The translations under genes were made by a program, and so were the position numbers. The notes beneath the pieces were generated by a model that did not search any database, was not told the DNA's origin, and saw nothing but the letters and a program-made list of their open reading frames with translations. 21,551 bases of DNA. Origin: Chara braunii. Taxonomy: Eukaryota; Streptophyta; Charophyceae; Charales; Characeae. The stretch's first letter is position 1. Each line of letters opens with the position of its first letter. The DNA lies in NCBI GenBank assembly GCA_003427395.1, contig BFEA01000038.1:3829807-3851357 (forward strand), read 5' to 3'. Below, piece after piece: positions 1-9,990 of this stretch.

Positions 1-125
1 TTTTTTTTTTTTTTTTTTTTTTTGCTTTTTCGTACAGGGGCGTACAAAGCGTACAGGTTCCCGTACAGATCCTGTACATATATTACATGTATGTTTCGTA
101 CGGAAAGGCCTCGTACGTGTATGTT
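1..125. repeat. T tract followed by GTAC-motif cluster
   Basis: The window opens with 23 consecutive T residues. The next ~95 bases carry seven GTAC-core motifs (variants of CGTACAGG, CGTACAAA, CTGTACAT, CGTACGG and CGTACGTG) in both orientations. Clusters of short palindromic motifs beside a homopolymer resemble subterminal regions of some DNA transposons, and the insertion at 7251-7613 has the same general design with a different motif. The window edge cuts the structure, so its other end is not visible. The class is inference. Confidence 0.45.
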
Positions 126-2350
126 ATGCAATGTAGCCTCTTGCTTTCCCCTAATGCATCCCCGAGTCTGATTCTAATAACAATAAAAAAACATACTGAA
201 CTTCACATATGAATTCCTTCAATTAATCTGATTCAGTTCTGAAAAGAAAACAAAATCATAAGGAGACACATGCATTTCTCTCAATCAATCTAGAGAGATA
301 TAATCGATAGGGGTATGGTGGGTTCACACAAGGCAAAATAAAGTTATACTTCCCTGTTCTCTGCCTCCCGAACCTCGCCTAGGCTCCGACATAGCTCCTG
401 CAATCGATGGGGCGAACCTCTTACAAAGGCGTTCACACGAATTACGGGTTTCCATCCCACCTTTTGCCTTCCTCTCTGAACCAATAGATTAGACTGAGAG
501 GAAGAAGGACAAAACGAGAGATATTCAGTCATTCATATACAAGAAAGGTGCACTCAGACTCGCATGAGAGGACCTTGAACTCTTCTAACGCATGAGGGTC
601 CCACAATGGAACCCAACACAGTGACGACTGTCAAAACTGTGGTCTAAATGAAGTAGAAACTTCTTAGATAACCAAATAACAATGCGGCAACTCTTCTTTC
701 ATGCACCGACCACCATTCAACTTATTGCACGGTGCTCACCTGGCAATACTCTATCTCTGTAACTTTAAATGGATGCGGTCGAACAGACCACATCGCTAAT
801 TCTCAACAACAATACTCTGTGTAAGACACACCGAAAGTCGACAATCGTCCACTGCAGCAAGGAGCAGGAAAATTACAACAAAGTACACCGTTGTGTGTTA
901 ATAAATTAGTAATAATAAAAATCAATAGTGCTCAGCGAACCACAGCAAACGACAACCAACAAAAAAAAATCCCAGAATTAACTAATCATTATAGAGTTAA
1001 ATTACCTTCTACATTTTAAATGTTCATTCCATCTTAAAAAATGTCATTCCACCAATGCTATAAATTCTATAATAGGCGAAAATTAGGGAAGAGTTGGTCT
1101 CCGCGACTACGAGAAGTCGAGGAAAATGACCACCACGATGGGGATGATTACAATGGCCATAACAAGCTCCATGATTTTTGGAGGACTTTCGACTGCCCTT
1201 TCATTTGACTCTTTCCCCTAAACTCTCACATGCATCTTTATTTCCATCAATCAAGTACTCCGCTTACATCATGAAGTACTATGCTAAAAACAATTTTATA
1301 CTATATAAAATGAAAAATAACAACATATTCCAATATACACACCTGGTCCTCTTGACCGGATATAGCTTACTGCAATACGTTGTTCAATGTAGGTGCCTCA
1401 ACACCAGGTATGTGGTCCGCCCGACTCACCGAGTGTATCGAAAAAAACTAAATCTTCTCCTTGAACCAAGATAAATGTTTTGGTCAGTGGACACCCCTTT
1501 TTTCCTCTGTGCTCGTCGCTGCTTCCTACTCACAAACGTACGTGGCCGACCACTCACCTAGATTCATTTAATCGTTAGTGGAAAGAGATCCACGTGAGAG
1601 ATGAGCGATGAAAATGAAACATGATAGGGACAACAAAATCAACGGTTGAGATGAAGGCTGCGATCGACATGCGACCGACATGGTCAACAATCCGACCAAC
1701 AATCAACAACTCGATGAACACTCATAGGATTACATGAGACACTACCTTCATGACAACAATCTCTATATGTGCAAAATGAGAATGATCCTTACGCTAGATT
1801 ACGGGAGGATACGTCACAGTACTTTTATTCTCATTTTACTGTTTGTCTTCCCATGCAGTGAGCGCATGCAGTTGTCCGAGTCGCCCTCACACAATTCAAC
1901 AGTTTCCTATATGTTTCATTCACACAACTTGTCAATGTGTAAAATGCGAAGGAATCCTTCGCAAGAACATATGAAGATATACTCCGACGTTAAAATACTT
2001 TGAAAAGCAATCGAAACTCTCAAATACAAATGCAGTTATGCGCGCATGTGCTCGAGAGAGAAACTTTTGTCAATCATATGAGGAGAAAATTCGGAATGAA
2101 ATTGTTGGTAGAACATTGAAATATACATTTTTCTCCAACCACGCGCGCTAAGAGACAGAGGGAAGCTTCTTCCATCGATAGGATAAACAAAATCAGAATA
2201 AATCTTTCACTAAAATCGGGCAGGTTCACCACCAACCCCCGCTGCGTCCTCACCTATGCAAAACGCAACCCCAAACTCCCATTTCGTTAAAACTAACGGT
2301 TAGCACCTCCATCCAACTTCACCATCAGACGCGTCCACTGTCAGTAACAT
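126..2350. other. AT-rich stretch without a recognisable gene
   Basis: I see no coding remnant, RNA gene or transposon domain here. The open frames are short, lack family motifs and look like chance. A weak direct repeat is visible: the stretch from about 1757 (CAATCTCTATATGTGCAAAA) resembles the stretch from about 1924 (CAACTTGTCAATGTGTAAAA), 167 bases apart, both followed by an AATCCTT-like block. This may be an old local duplication. Confidence 0.5.
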
Positions 2351-2594
2351 AGATTTGACTATTCCCTTAACGAGAACAAAAAGGACCGGCTACGAATTGA
2401 AAGTGACCATCGCCTCTTTACACTAACACTCTTAGTGACCCTTATAGCATGACTCCTTTCTTTCTCATGATTTCGTTCTGTGTCACCTTCCTCATCGCTC
2501 TTCTCCCCATTCCCTTCACGCCTTTCCTCGTCTTTGTTCCCTGCCTTCCTTCTTCGATTTTCCTCGATCTTCTTCATGTACCTCACCTTCGTAA

Positions 2595-2985
2595 CATGGT
2601 CGACAACACCCACACGACCACTCGATAAAGCAGCTCACCAGTCTCGGCTCTCATGTGAAAGCTTCGAAGAAAGACCGTGGTTGATCGGTTTACTTCACCT
2701 TTCACCCTTTTGCGCGGATCATTCGGGAAATGATCCACGCGCCAATATTGCAGTGAGTCCCTACCAAGATTTCCTCTGGCGTCGCCCTGCTCAAGCATAG
2801 TTCATCGTTTTCGTGTCCCACCTGAATGCTCTCACCCAAAGTTTTCTCACAACATATTGTGGGTTGGCTGACGGTGCCTGTATAGAGGCCTACGCCAATC
2901 AGGCTTCTGATGCCTCTTAGGCTAAGCACCCGTGCACGTTGGCCCTTCGATTTGTGTTTCAAGATGGGCATGGTCGAAGAATTTT
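2595..2985 (-). pseudogene. 25S/28S large-subunit rRNA fragment (diverged)
   Basis: Read on the minus strand, this segment follows conserved nuclear large-subunit rRNA in order. At 2944-2979 it has TTCGACC, then a short insertion, then CCCATCTTGAAACACAAATC (canonical: CCCGTCTTGAAACACGGACC). At 2768-2806 it has GATGAACTATGCTTGAGCAG followed by GGCGACGCCAGAGGAAATC (canonical: GGTGAACTATGCCTGAGCGG and GGCGAAGCCAGAGGAAACTC). Then come a variable-spaced equivalent of the GGCGAAAGACTAATCGAACC block and a decayed form of the following CCGAAGTTTCCCTC block near 2640-2670. It covers a few hundred bases of the 5' half of the molecule (domain II area). Substitutions in normally invariant positions and the lack of flanking rDNA indicate a dispersed pseudogene. 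A translated frame here (2702-2998) is only a by-product of the rRNA. Confidence 0.8.
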
Positions 2986-3122
2986 GCCAGCATCCCAAAC
3001 ACGCAAGAACCCGAACGGGCCTGCCAAAAAAAAGTTTTGTGCCGACCTTGAGATACCAACTTCGAGTTGACCGTCCCCATGCGGTTTAGAGTGGTTCATT
3101 TTTCCTTATTTGGATGTATTTA

Positions 3123-3182
3123 GATTCTAATATGGGTCTGTATTTCAATAGCTCAAGGATATACCAACTGAGCTAGGTCATT
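3123..3182 (-). repeat. tRNA-like segment (box A plus T-loop relic), SINE-like
   Basis: The minus strand has TAGCTCAGTTGGTA at 3175-3162, a perfect match to the D-arm/box A of many tRNAs. After 31 bases, the spacing expected in a tRNA, it has TTAGAATC, close to the T-loop/box B TTCGAATC. The stems do not pair well, so this is not a functional tRNA gene. A tRNA-derived SINE head or decayed tRNA fits best. Body and tail limits are unclear. Confidence 0.4.
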
Positions 3183-3239
3183 TGGTCTCCGATCCAGCCT
3201 CTATACTAGCATCGGGGTTGGTGCTGGTCCTGACAGAAA

Positions 3240-3475
3240 ACAAGACATAAGTAATAATAAAATACAAATACATAATCCACCTGCACCCTCGTGCTCCCGC
3301 TTGTTGGACCTGCGGCACAACCAAGTAGTAAGACCAAGGGGGATAGCCACGTCAACCCCTGGCCTCTTCACGCTGTTCCAATACTACTGCGCGGACGCCC
3401 GTTGACCTCGAACCCTGAATCTTCCGGGTGACAGTTCGGCACAGTAACCCATACCGTTAGATCCAAGGCTGAGTC
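3240..3475 (-). repeat. Probable tRNA-derived SINE with box A and box B
   Basis: On the minus strand TGGATCTAACGG (3465-3454) resembles box A, and after 39 bases GGTTCGAGGTC (3414-3404) matches most of box B (consensus GGTTCGANTCC). The spacing is that of an internal Pol III promoter. The preceding ACCCGGAAGATTCAGG resembles the variable-loop and T-stem area of tRNA-derived SINEs. Downstream comes a non-tRNA body ending in an AT-rich tail near 3240-3285 (TTTGTATTTTATTATTACTT). No target duplication was found. The class is inference from promoter spacing. Confidence 0.5.
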
Positions 3476-3479
3476 TAGC

Positions 3480-5005
3480 ACTAGCGGAAACCCATATAAA
3501 TGGGTATCACTACGTATGTGGGTCTGCTAAACTACACAAGGTCACTCTTTCGGCCTAGTGCCTAAACTTACGACCTTCAAACCCCGCGCCTAGCATGTGG
3601 CGACCCCGCCCATGGTCTATTCCCACGCACACTCCATTTACCGCCCAAAGGCCACACCGTCGTCGATGTCGTTTTCCGTATGAGCGCACATAGACCACGG
3701 TCATACGTATCGGTCAATGAAAATGCCACTTAGTCCTATTAAAATCGAAACAAAAAAAGTTGGTCACCAAAATGCAAGCTCTAAGAGTCTATGACATCAA
3801 TAACAAACATCACATGCACCTCAAAACCTCGCGCCCACACACTCTCTATTTTTAATCAACCACTCAATTAGAGTAAACGGAATACAGCCGCGTCCCGTTT
3901 GGTGTACTCAAGTTTTCTCACTGCAACTTATTTTTTTGTCACTTGCAAAAACCAGGTCGGAAACCCTTGTAAAGGTATTCTTAACGACAACGTACCGGAC
4001 CATACTAAGTGACGTCCCCATCGCTCTAGTGAATCAAAAGGTTATCAATTCAGAGTTCAAATGTCGACGAGAGAAGATCCAATCCGATTAGTCGACTGAC
4101 TCCAGTTTGAGGGTTCTATCTATAAATGTATGGCACAACTATTTTGTTGCCACTGTTTCAACCTAGGTCTCCCTCGTCCTGACCTCGAACTCCAGGATAC
4201 TTGATCTGTACTACAACAAGGAGTTTGTCCGGTTATAAAATCTTGATAGTCCTCTCTGTTCATCCTAGAGAGTTGTCGGCTCATTGTTGTGTGTCCTGCT
4301 TAGTCATCGTCGCGCGTATGAGATTATAACTTAGGACGCGGATCTTTACTAAGACCTTTATAAGACACTCTCGTCTTTTTCACAAAATATTCACAAAAAT
4401 ATAAATTTTTATCAGAGATTTTCCTACGGTCTAGTACAGGAAGGTCAGGTCTCCATCTTGGCCCACCATAGTTTACTTGATCGAACCAGATATACGGTCC
4501 ATCGCGTTGTTATTTTAATGACCGTACCTTCGTTGGTTGTGCAACGATAGGTCATATTTCTTGATAAACTTCTATCAGGACTCAAATAAATAACAGACTT
4601 GCCTCTTATCCCTCCGGCATCCCGCGAGAATAAAATTATCTGAGGCGGTCATACCCCTCAAGCCTTACCCTTTGGTGATACGTTGGCCCGCTGCCAAATT
4701 GCGTCGGCCAGCATCCAACACTAAGGGTTGCACCCTAGTGATGCTAAAAAACTACTCTTAAGATTAAAATCATAGTGACTAAACGGTGTATCACAATAAA
4801 CTCAGGCTTATTGGGACTACGCAGAGGTCTATTTAACTTAAGGCATCTACCAGTTCCCTTTGAGACAGTATAGAGGGTACGTCTCTCGAAAATTTTCACC
4901 ACATTTGCAACATTCCAAAGTTTCACCAATAAATAATTATTATCTCGTTGGTCTTTCTCGCCCAACTTTATCATTCAAACTGCTTTCGATGCATTTAAAT
5001 TTGTT
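3480..5005. other. Intergenic stretch, nothing identified
   Basis: No frame in either orientation shows a recognisable motif. A TATA-like sequence inside a small inverted repeat (ACCCATATAAATGGGT, 6 bp arms) occurs near 3490-3510. The minus-strand open frame at 4744-4974 (76 codons) matches no family I know and has no supporting context. The stretch could include noncoding LTR or UTR sequence of an old element, but I see no matching second copy in the window. Confidence 0.4.
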
Positions 5006-5010
5006 GGTCT

Positions 5011-5726
5011 CTTCCACTTGAAGGGGGGCCAACAATAGAATCATTTAAGTCATCCTCCCTCTTCAGAATGAGTTGCCTATAAAATCATTTACACTATCCT
5101 CCCACTTGAAGGTTAGTCCAAAGAAACATTAACCACCTTCCCACTTGAACGGTTGTCAACCATGAAACCATTTATCACTCAGAGACCAACTTGTCGGACC
5201 TCATTACGAAACAACTCAACCATAAACATTCAGGAGGGACAAGCCTTTGAGTCTCAAAAGACTCGTACATCCCTTAGGAATCTCACAACATTCCAGGAAT
5301 AAACCGCACTTCCCCCTCTTATACTTGAGCCAATCGTCTGTCTGTACGACAGACTGTGCAAGTATACAGAAAAGTAGGCAGTTTACACATCAAATTTCAT
5401 GCTCACAAAACACACAAGATGCATCATGTGCATCTCTCACACAAAAATCATTATACACTGGGATAAGTTCACACATATGAGAGTGATTGTTATTGCCATA
5501 CACAGAAAGACACTCTTACAGATATCAAGACACACTAAATAATTGGGATATGTCAACTTCAAAAATATATAGCCAAAGATAAATCTCATTCCGCACATGC
5601 TCCAAAGCGGAAGAACTCATCTCAGAGTCAAGAAAAAATAGTTATACGGTCACTAAATGTACAATCGAACTCTATGTCATAGAAATATCGCACAAAAAGG
5701 TCTCAACCCAACTACCAAAAAACCTC
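5011..5726. repeat. Tandem ~716 bp unit, copy 1
   Basis: This unit is followed directly by a second copy offset by 715-716 bases. The two are roughly nine-tenths identical by eye along their length, with small indels. It begins with four degenerate ~42 bp subrepeats (starts near 5011, 5056, 5098 and 5139), each of the form CCNACTTGAANGG then ATAAAATCATTTA. It contains a conserved hairpin at 5336-5354 and ends in the segment ATATCGCACAAAAAGG and following bases. No coding potential is seen. On the minus strand the subrepeats give purine-rich TTCAAGTGGGAGG tracts that recall retroelement polypurine tracts, but I cannot show LTR ends. Confidence 0.85.
5336..5354. other. Hairpin in repeat copy 1 (7 bp stem)
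   Basis: GTCTGTC-TGTAC-GACAGAC forms a perfect 7 bp stem with a 5-base loop. The sequence is unchanged in copy 2 although bases just outside differ (CAATC before it here, CTTTT in copy 2). No function can be assigned. Confidence 0.6.
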
Positions 5727-6444
5727 CTTCCACTTGAATGGGAGTCAACCATAAAATCATTTAAGTCATCCTCCCTCTTGAGAATGAGTTACCTATAAAA
5801 TCATTTACGCCATCCTCCCACTTGAAGGTGAGTTCAAAGAAACATTAACCACCTTCCCACTTGAACGGGCGTCAACCATGAAACCATTCATCACTCAGAG
5901 ATCAACTTGTGGGTCTCATCACGACAGAACTCAACCATAAACATTCAGGAGGGACAAACATTTGAGTCTCAAAAGACTCGTAGATCCCTTAAGAATCTCA
6001 CAATATTTCCGGAATAAACCGCACTTCGCTCTCTTATACTTGAGCCTTTTGTCTGTCTGTACGACAGACTGTGCAAGTATACAGAAGAGTAGACAATTTA
6101 CACATTAAATTTCATGCCCATAAAACACACAAGATGCATCATGTGCAATCTCTCACAAAAAAATCATTATACACTGGGATAAGTTCACACATGTGAGAGT
6201 GATTGTTATTGCCATACACAGAAAGATAATCTTACAGATATCAAAACACACTAAATAGTTTGGATATGTCAACTTCAAAAGTATATAGCCAAAGATAAAT
6301 CTCAATCCGCACACGCTCCGAAGCGGAAGAACTCATCTCAGAGTAAAAAAAAATTAGTTATACAGTCACCAAATGTACAATCGAACTCTATGTCACATGA
6401 ATATCGCACAAAAAGATCTCAACCCAAGTACAAAAAAGGACCTC
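5727..6444. repeat. Tandem ~716 bp unit, copy 2
   Basis: Copy 2 runs from CTTCCACTTGAATGGGAGTC (5727) to about 6444 and matches copy 1 block for block: the ~42 bp subrepeats, the CTCAACCATAAACATTCAGG block, the hairpin (6051-6069), the AAACACACAAGATGCATCAT block and the terminal ATATCGCACAAAAAG. Substitutions and one- or two-base indels are scattered, so the duplication is old but not ancient. A further 200 bases up to the gag remnant at 6650 show no repeat of the unit. Confidence 0.85.
6051..6069. other. Hairpin in repeat copy 2 (7 bp stem)
   Basis: This is identical to the hairpin at 5336-5354: GTCTGTC, loop TGTAC, GACAGAC. In both copies it is followed by the same TGTGCAAGTATACAGA block. 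Confidence 0.6.
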
Positions 6445-6799
6445 AGATGGTAGTTCCCATCTGCACCTCAAAACTACACTAACTCACAACCATCACACAC
6501 TAACGATAGTCCAAATCATAAAACGTCCCTAACTCAAGTATACACATTGTCAACTCTCTCTCTATGCATGTGCATGTACACCCACTGATTTATTAGGGTT
6601 ATGTCCAAATTGAGAGTACCCTCTCTAAATAAGCATATGCAAAAAATCCTCACTCGTTTATCCACTCCTGATTTTGCCTATACAACTGAGCTCTACCTGC
6701 ATCCTGTGACCTCGCCACCAAGTTATGAACCCTATCATACATCTTACCTGCCTCGTCATTGGTGACTTTCTTTGTTGACTTATCCTTGAGAAACTTAGG

Positions 6800-6841
6800 A
6801 CATTCAAGGGTCCAATGCCTTATTCTCTTGCAGAAGAAGCA
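6800..6841 (-). other. CCHC zinc knuckle of gag
   Basis: Fourteen codons encode Cys-X2-Cys-X4-His-X4-Cys with all four ligands intact (CFFCKRIRHWTLEC). This is the RNA-binding nucleocapsid signature of retroelement gag proteins and the best single piece of evidence for the surrounding gag remnant. Confidence 0.85.
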
Positions 6842-7250
6842 CAGTTGATCAACCTTCGTTCTAAACCTTTTCTTCTTCATGAGCGTGGTGGATGGCGCGG
6901 GGCGCTCGACTGCCTCACTAGTGGTCTCCTGCTGCTCAGGTCCAGAAATCGGTCCCCCGAAACCAGATCTCGTGGCCCAAGAACCTAATCTACCTCTCTG
7001 CTTACCAATCTTAATTATGTATTCAGGGGTATCTAATCCCTGAGGTCTCTCCTCTGGTATATCCTGTTCCACGACAGCCACCGATTCATTTAGACGAGAT
7101 TTTTCCTCCCTGTTTCCCTCTCCACTGTCATGACATACAGATAGTTCCTCCAAACTGTGTGTGTCACTCTGTATATCCAATAAAATCTCTAAAGATTCCT
7201 CAGTGGACTCACGCATGACCTCCTCAACTGGCAAAGGTTCATGCCTGCGT

Positions 7251-7613
7251 AGCACGGCGAACGTGTTCGCACCCCTTCACGTTCGCACGAACGTGTTCGC
7301 GCGTTCGCGCGAACAGGTCGTGAACATGTTCGGGCGAACGTAATTTTTTTCGTAAAAAAAAAAAATAAATAAATTAATTAAATTCAGTTTTTGATTTTTA
7401 ACTCATGATTGGCTACGAATTTGAACATAACTCCAAGGTAAACGTCGCTTGTATTGTTGTTTTACATAATATATATATTTTTCAGATTTTTTGGAGAACT
7501 TTTTTTTTTTTTTTTTTTAAATTTTTATGTTCGCGTTCGGAGGATTTGGGGCGCTTGTTCGCGTTCGGGCGAACATGTTCGCGTTCGCCTCCGAACGCGA
7601 ACACGGTGCTACA
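7251..7613. mobile_element. Insertion rich in TTCGCG/CGAACG palindromes, MITE-like
   Basis: This ~360 bp block interrupts the gag remnant and differs from it in base pattern. Both ends are dense in GTTCG/CGAAC motifs and the centre is AT-rich with an 18-base T run (7501-7518). The outer edges carry an inverted GTAGCAC...GTGCTAC pair (7249-7255 and about 7607-7613). Inside are palindromes such as CACGTTCG-CA-CGAACGTG and TTCGCGCG-TT-CGCGCGAA on the left, and a perfect 16 bp inverted repeat on the right (7528-7543 with 7588-7603). Terminal inverted repeats, dense subterminal motifs, small size and no coding fit a non-autonomous DNA transposon, perhaps hAT-like. I see no target-site duplication, so the class is unproven. 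Confidence 0.55.
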
Positions 7614-9536
7614 TAGGTCCAGGCACCTAAGCAGGCTTCACTGTGATGACCTCTTGAGATGGGCGGATCCCCTGCTGAGATGCTAACTCCGTGGGTGCCC
7701 TGAATTCAAAGCTCCTATCCTCGGCCTTTTTCTTTACCTCAACCTCGACAAAATTCATTATCACTCTCCCCATCTCTTGTTGCTGAGTAGGCTCCACAAC
7801 ATCTCTCTGCCCAAATATACCTTGTACAACCTCACCCTCGATGTCATACCGAGTCTTCTTTGTCCAGTCAACCACCTTGGTGGCCGACAATCACTCCACC
7901 ATTAGAGATATACTCCGAGCTTTCCTTACCAATCAGGCACTCTAGCCCGGTTGATGCCTCTAGTGCCTTAACACGCAACCTCCACGCTTCATTTTATGCC
8001 TTCTCCGCAGCGAGTTGGCCAGCCAAACTCTCCACCTCCTGTCTCATGGCTGCGAATTTAGAACCTAGCAGCGTGTATCGATGAAAGTAAGTGGTTTCCC
8101 CTGTCGAGTCCTCCTATCTGCCCACTAAACTGCCCATCTCGTGGCAGTGACCCATGCATCCATAGCCTCCTACATCATCCACCTTCTCGTCCCTCTGCCC
8201 TGGCTAATGTCCGCTCTAACGAGCTGCATCCCTCCTGCTCTCAATCCAAACCCACATATCACTAATCCTCTGCTCGCTCGTCTTGGGGTCTGTTGGCGGC
8301 TCTGGAGGTATCCCTATGGCCTCCATCCCCTCTCTACTCTATGACAACTCGTCGAACTTGATGAGTCGCGTCCGCATTCTGGGTTGTCTCTCCTCTGGAG
8401 TCTCACTCACAGGCCTCCTTTGCGCTACCTGTCCTAGGGTCCCACCCTGAATCGACCTCTCGATGTGTGGCTCAGACCGTAATGCCTCTATGATAGTCAC
8501 CTGGTCATGCACATCAGTCGCAAGGTGCTCATCAATCACCCTACTGGCCTCCACTCTCCAAGTCTCCTCGCTCCCTCGTGGTGGACTCTGTGCAGCAACC
8601 TCCTGGGCTGGGGTGGGACAACTCTCTAAAAGACGGCCACTGCGATGGCTCTAGATGAGCCTCTAACCTTCCAAAAGTTGTAGTCGGCTGCTCCTCCTCC
8701 TGCATTCCCAAATCCAACCCTCGGTGGTCATCTATCGTTTCGTCATGGGGTTCGACTCAGGTACGTGGACAACCTTTGCGCAGGGCTCCGTATGTGCGCC
8801 CGTATGTCGTCCCACTCACAGACCCCGCGCTTTAGGCTCGAGCCTCCAACGAAACGTTGAAAGAGAGTGGGTCTCAGCCCACACTCAGGGTACTACTCTG
8901 CCTCTATACTACGCGCTGGCGAAGGTCCCTCATCTCTTCTTGCAACTGCTCTCTCTCTTCTTTATGCACATGGCCATCTAACCTCCTCTCATCTCCATGT
9001 GGCCTATCACTTCTCTTGCGCCTTTCCACTCTGGTCAGCGAGAGGCGTGGGGTAGGGCGTCAAAAATCGCTTCTCAAATGAGCCCTGCACTCCTCCCTCT
9101 CTCGAGCCCTATCTCGAATCTGCCTCACCAGTGGCTTCTCTACTCTCTTGGTCCACAAGGTCATTGTCTACAACCACTCCTCCTGCCGAACACCCTGATC
9201 TCTCACGAACTGCTAAAATGTGGGGAGAAACTCTTCCACATTGTTAGTAATTAGTCGTATTGGTAGCCCTTCGGGTCCCTGAGGAGATAGTCTTAGAGCT
9301 TTCATCTTTATCTCTACCTCGTGCCATGTCTGGACCTCTCTCTCGATCTGCGCAATAGGCTCCTCGAAATGACCAACTCCCCTCAGTCTCCGTATCATCT
9401 CAGTGACTGTCCATCCCATGGCGGCAGCATGACTCGAGAAGTCATCCAAAAAGAGCTCAATATCCCCATCATCATCAACTGAAGTATGTTTTTGTCTGAA
9501 AGTACCTTGCTGCCCCCCGCCTCCCGTGGCCCCCAA

Positions 9537-9800
9537 TGGGGCTCCCTATGGCGGCCTCTCCCTCCCTCCCTTGCACAACAGGTGAGGGAGACGACAAACA
9601 CACAAGAGGGTAAGCAAACAATTAAGGCAGATAAGGTCAATCAACATACATCCTATCACATTTCAATCATATTATCTATCCTTTCAATTTTATCTCGGGT
9701 TGTAATATTAATCACTACCCATATACGATTTCTATACTTCAAAACTCCTTCTAATATCACTCCAAAAACTCTTTGATCAAAGAAAAAATTTAGGTTTATC
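9537..9800. other. Junction between pol end and gag start
   Basis: Between the pol stop (9801-9803, minus strand) and the gag N-terminus lie about 260 bases without coding. If two elements were joined head to tail through a shared LTR, that LTR, primer binding site and leader would have to fit here. The stretch is AT-rich near 9640-9780 and becomes GGGAGG-rich on the minus strand near 9530-9580. I found no second copy elsewhere in the window and no clear tRNA-complementary primer site. Confidence 0.4.
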
Positions 9801-9990
9801 TCACCCCTCACGTGCCACAAACTTCTTTAACCTCATTCCTGACACCCAATCCTTTTATCTGCCCTCGTCCAACTCTTCGATCTAATAGGCCTTAAAGTTT
9901 CAACACCGTACGATTCTATTCGACCCTAGCCACCGCTTGTCAAGTTTCCTTGACCATTGCTTCTCCAATGAAGAATCGTACATTACGACC
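9801..9990 (-). pseudogene. Integrase C-terminal region of the pol remnant
   Basis: Pieces in shifting frames read YDSSLEKQWSRKLDKRWLGS, then IEELDEG, KDWVSGMRLKKFVAREG and a stop (9801-9803). This is the GPY/F-type integrase C-terminus of gypsy elements; the expected GPYRVV is broken just after RWLG. The final stop looks like the natural end of the polyprotein. Confidence 0.7.

Larger units (their letters stand above)
6650..9536 (-). pseudogene. gag: Ty3/gypsy gag-like polyprotein remnant, zinc knuckle at C-terminus
   Basis: Capsid/nucleocapsid precursor of a gypsy-type retrotransposon, decayed. From 9536 the minus strand reads a gag N-terminal region (FLDDFSSHAAAMGWTVTEMI, then an SPQGPEGLPIRL-like segment). 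It continues across a frame break as QFVRDQG and LVRQIRDRA segments near 9100-9210. A Gln/Glu-rich middle follows (for example 8339-8554), then a coiled-coil-like stretch near 7950-8080 (KFAAMRQEVESLAGQLAAEK), then 7627-7890. The last open piece (6650-7276, no ATG at the break) ends with a perfect CX2CX4HX4C knuckle, CFFCKRIRHWTLEC, at 6800-6841, and stops shortly after. Several stops and frameshifts interrupt it, and a ~360 bp insertion splits it at about 7251-7613. Protease and pol do not follow downstream. Assignment rests on the knuckle and on remembered similarity to charophyte gypsy gags. Confidence 0.75.

Noticed and set aside
1178-1474. 98-codon plus-strand frame as a gene
   Set aside because: No recognisable motif, composition like the surrounding noncoding AT-rich sequence.
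2359-2613. Charged 84-codon minus-strand frame (Lys/Glu/Arg-rich) as a small gene
   Set aside because: Low-complexity GAAGAG-rich composition explains it; no motif, no supporting context, and the start overlaps the end of the rRNA fragment.
2702-2998. 98-codon minus-strand open frame as a protein gene
   Set aside because: It lies on the rRNA fragment in the same sense; the DNA-level match to 25S/28S rRNA explains the sequence.
3123-3182. Functional tRNA gene
   Set aside because: Box A and T-loop spacing fit, but the D, anticodon and T stems do not pair.
5336-6069. CRISPR-like array
   Set aside because: Only two copies of the hairpin, 715 bases apart, in a eukaryotic setting with conserved sequence between them; no spacer structure.
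5011-6444. Pair of LTRs of one retrotransposon
   Set aside because: The two units are directly adjacent with no interior, and I could not define TG...CA ends or a target duplication.
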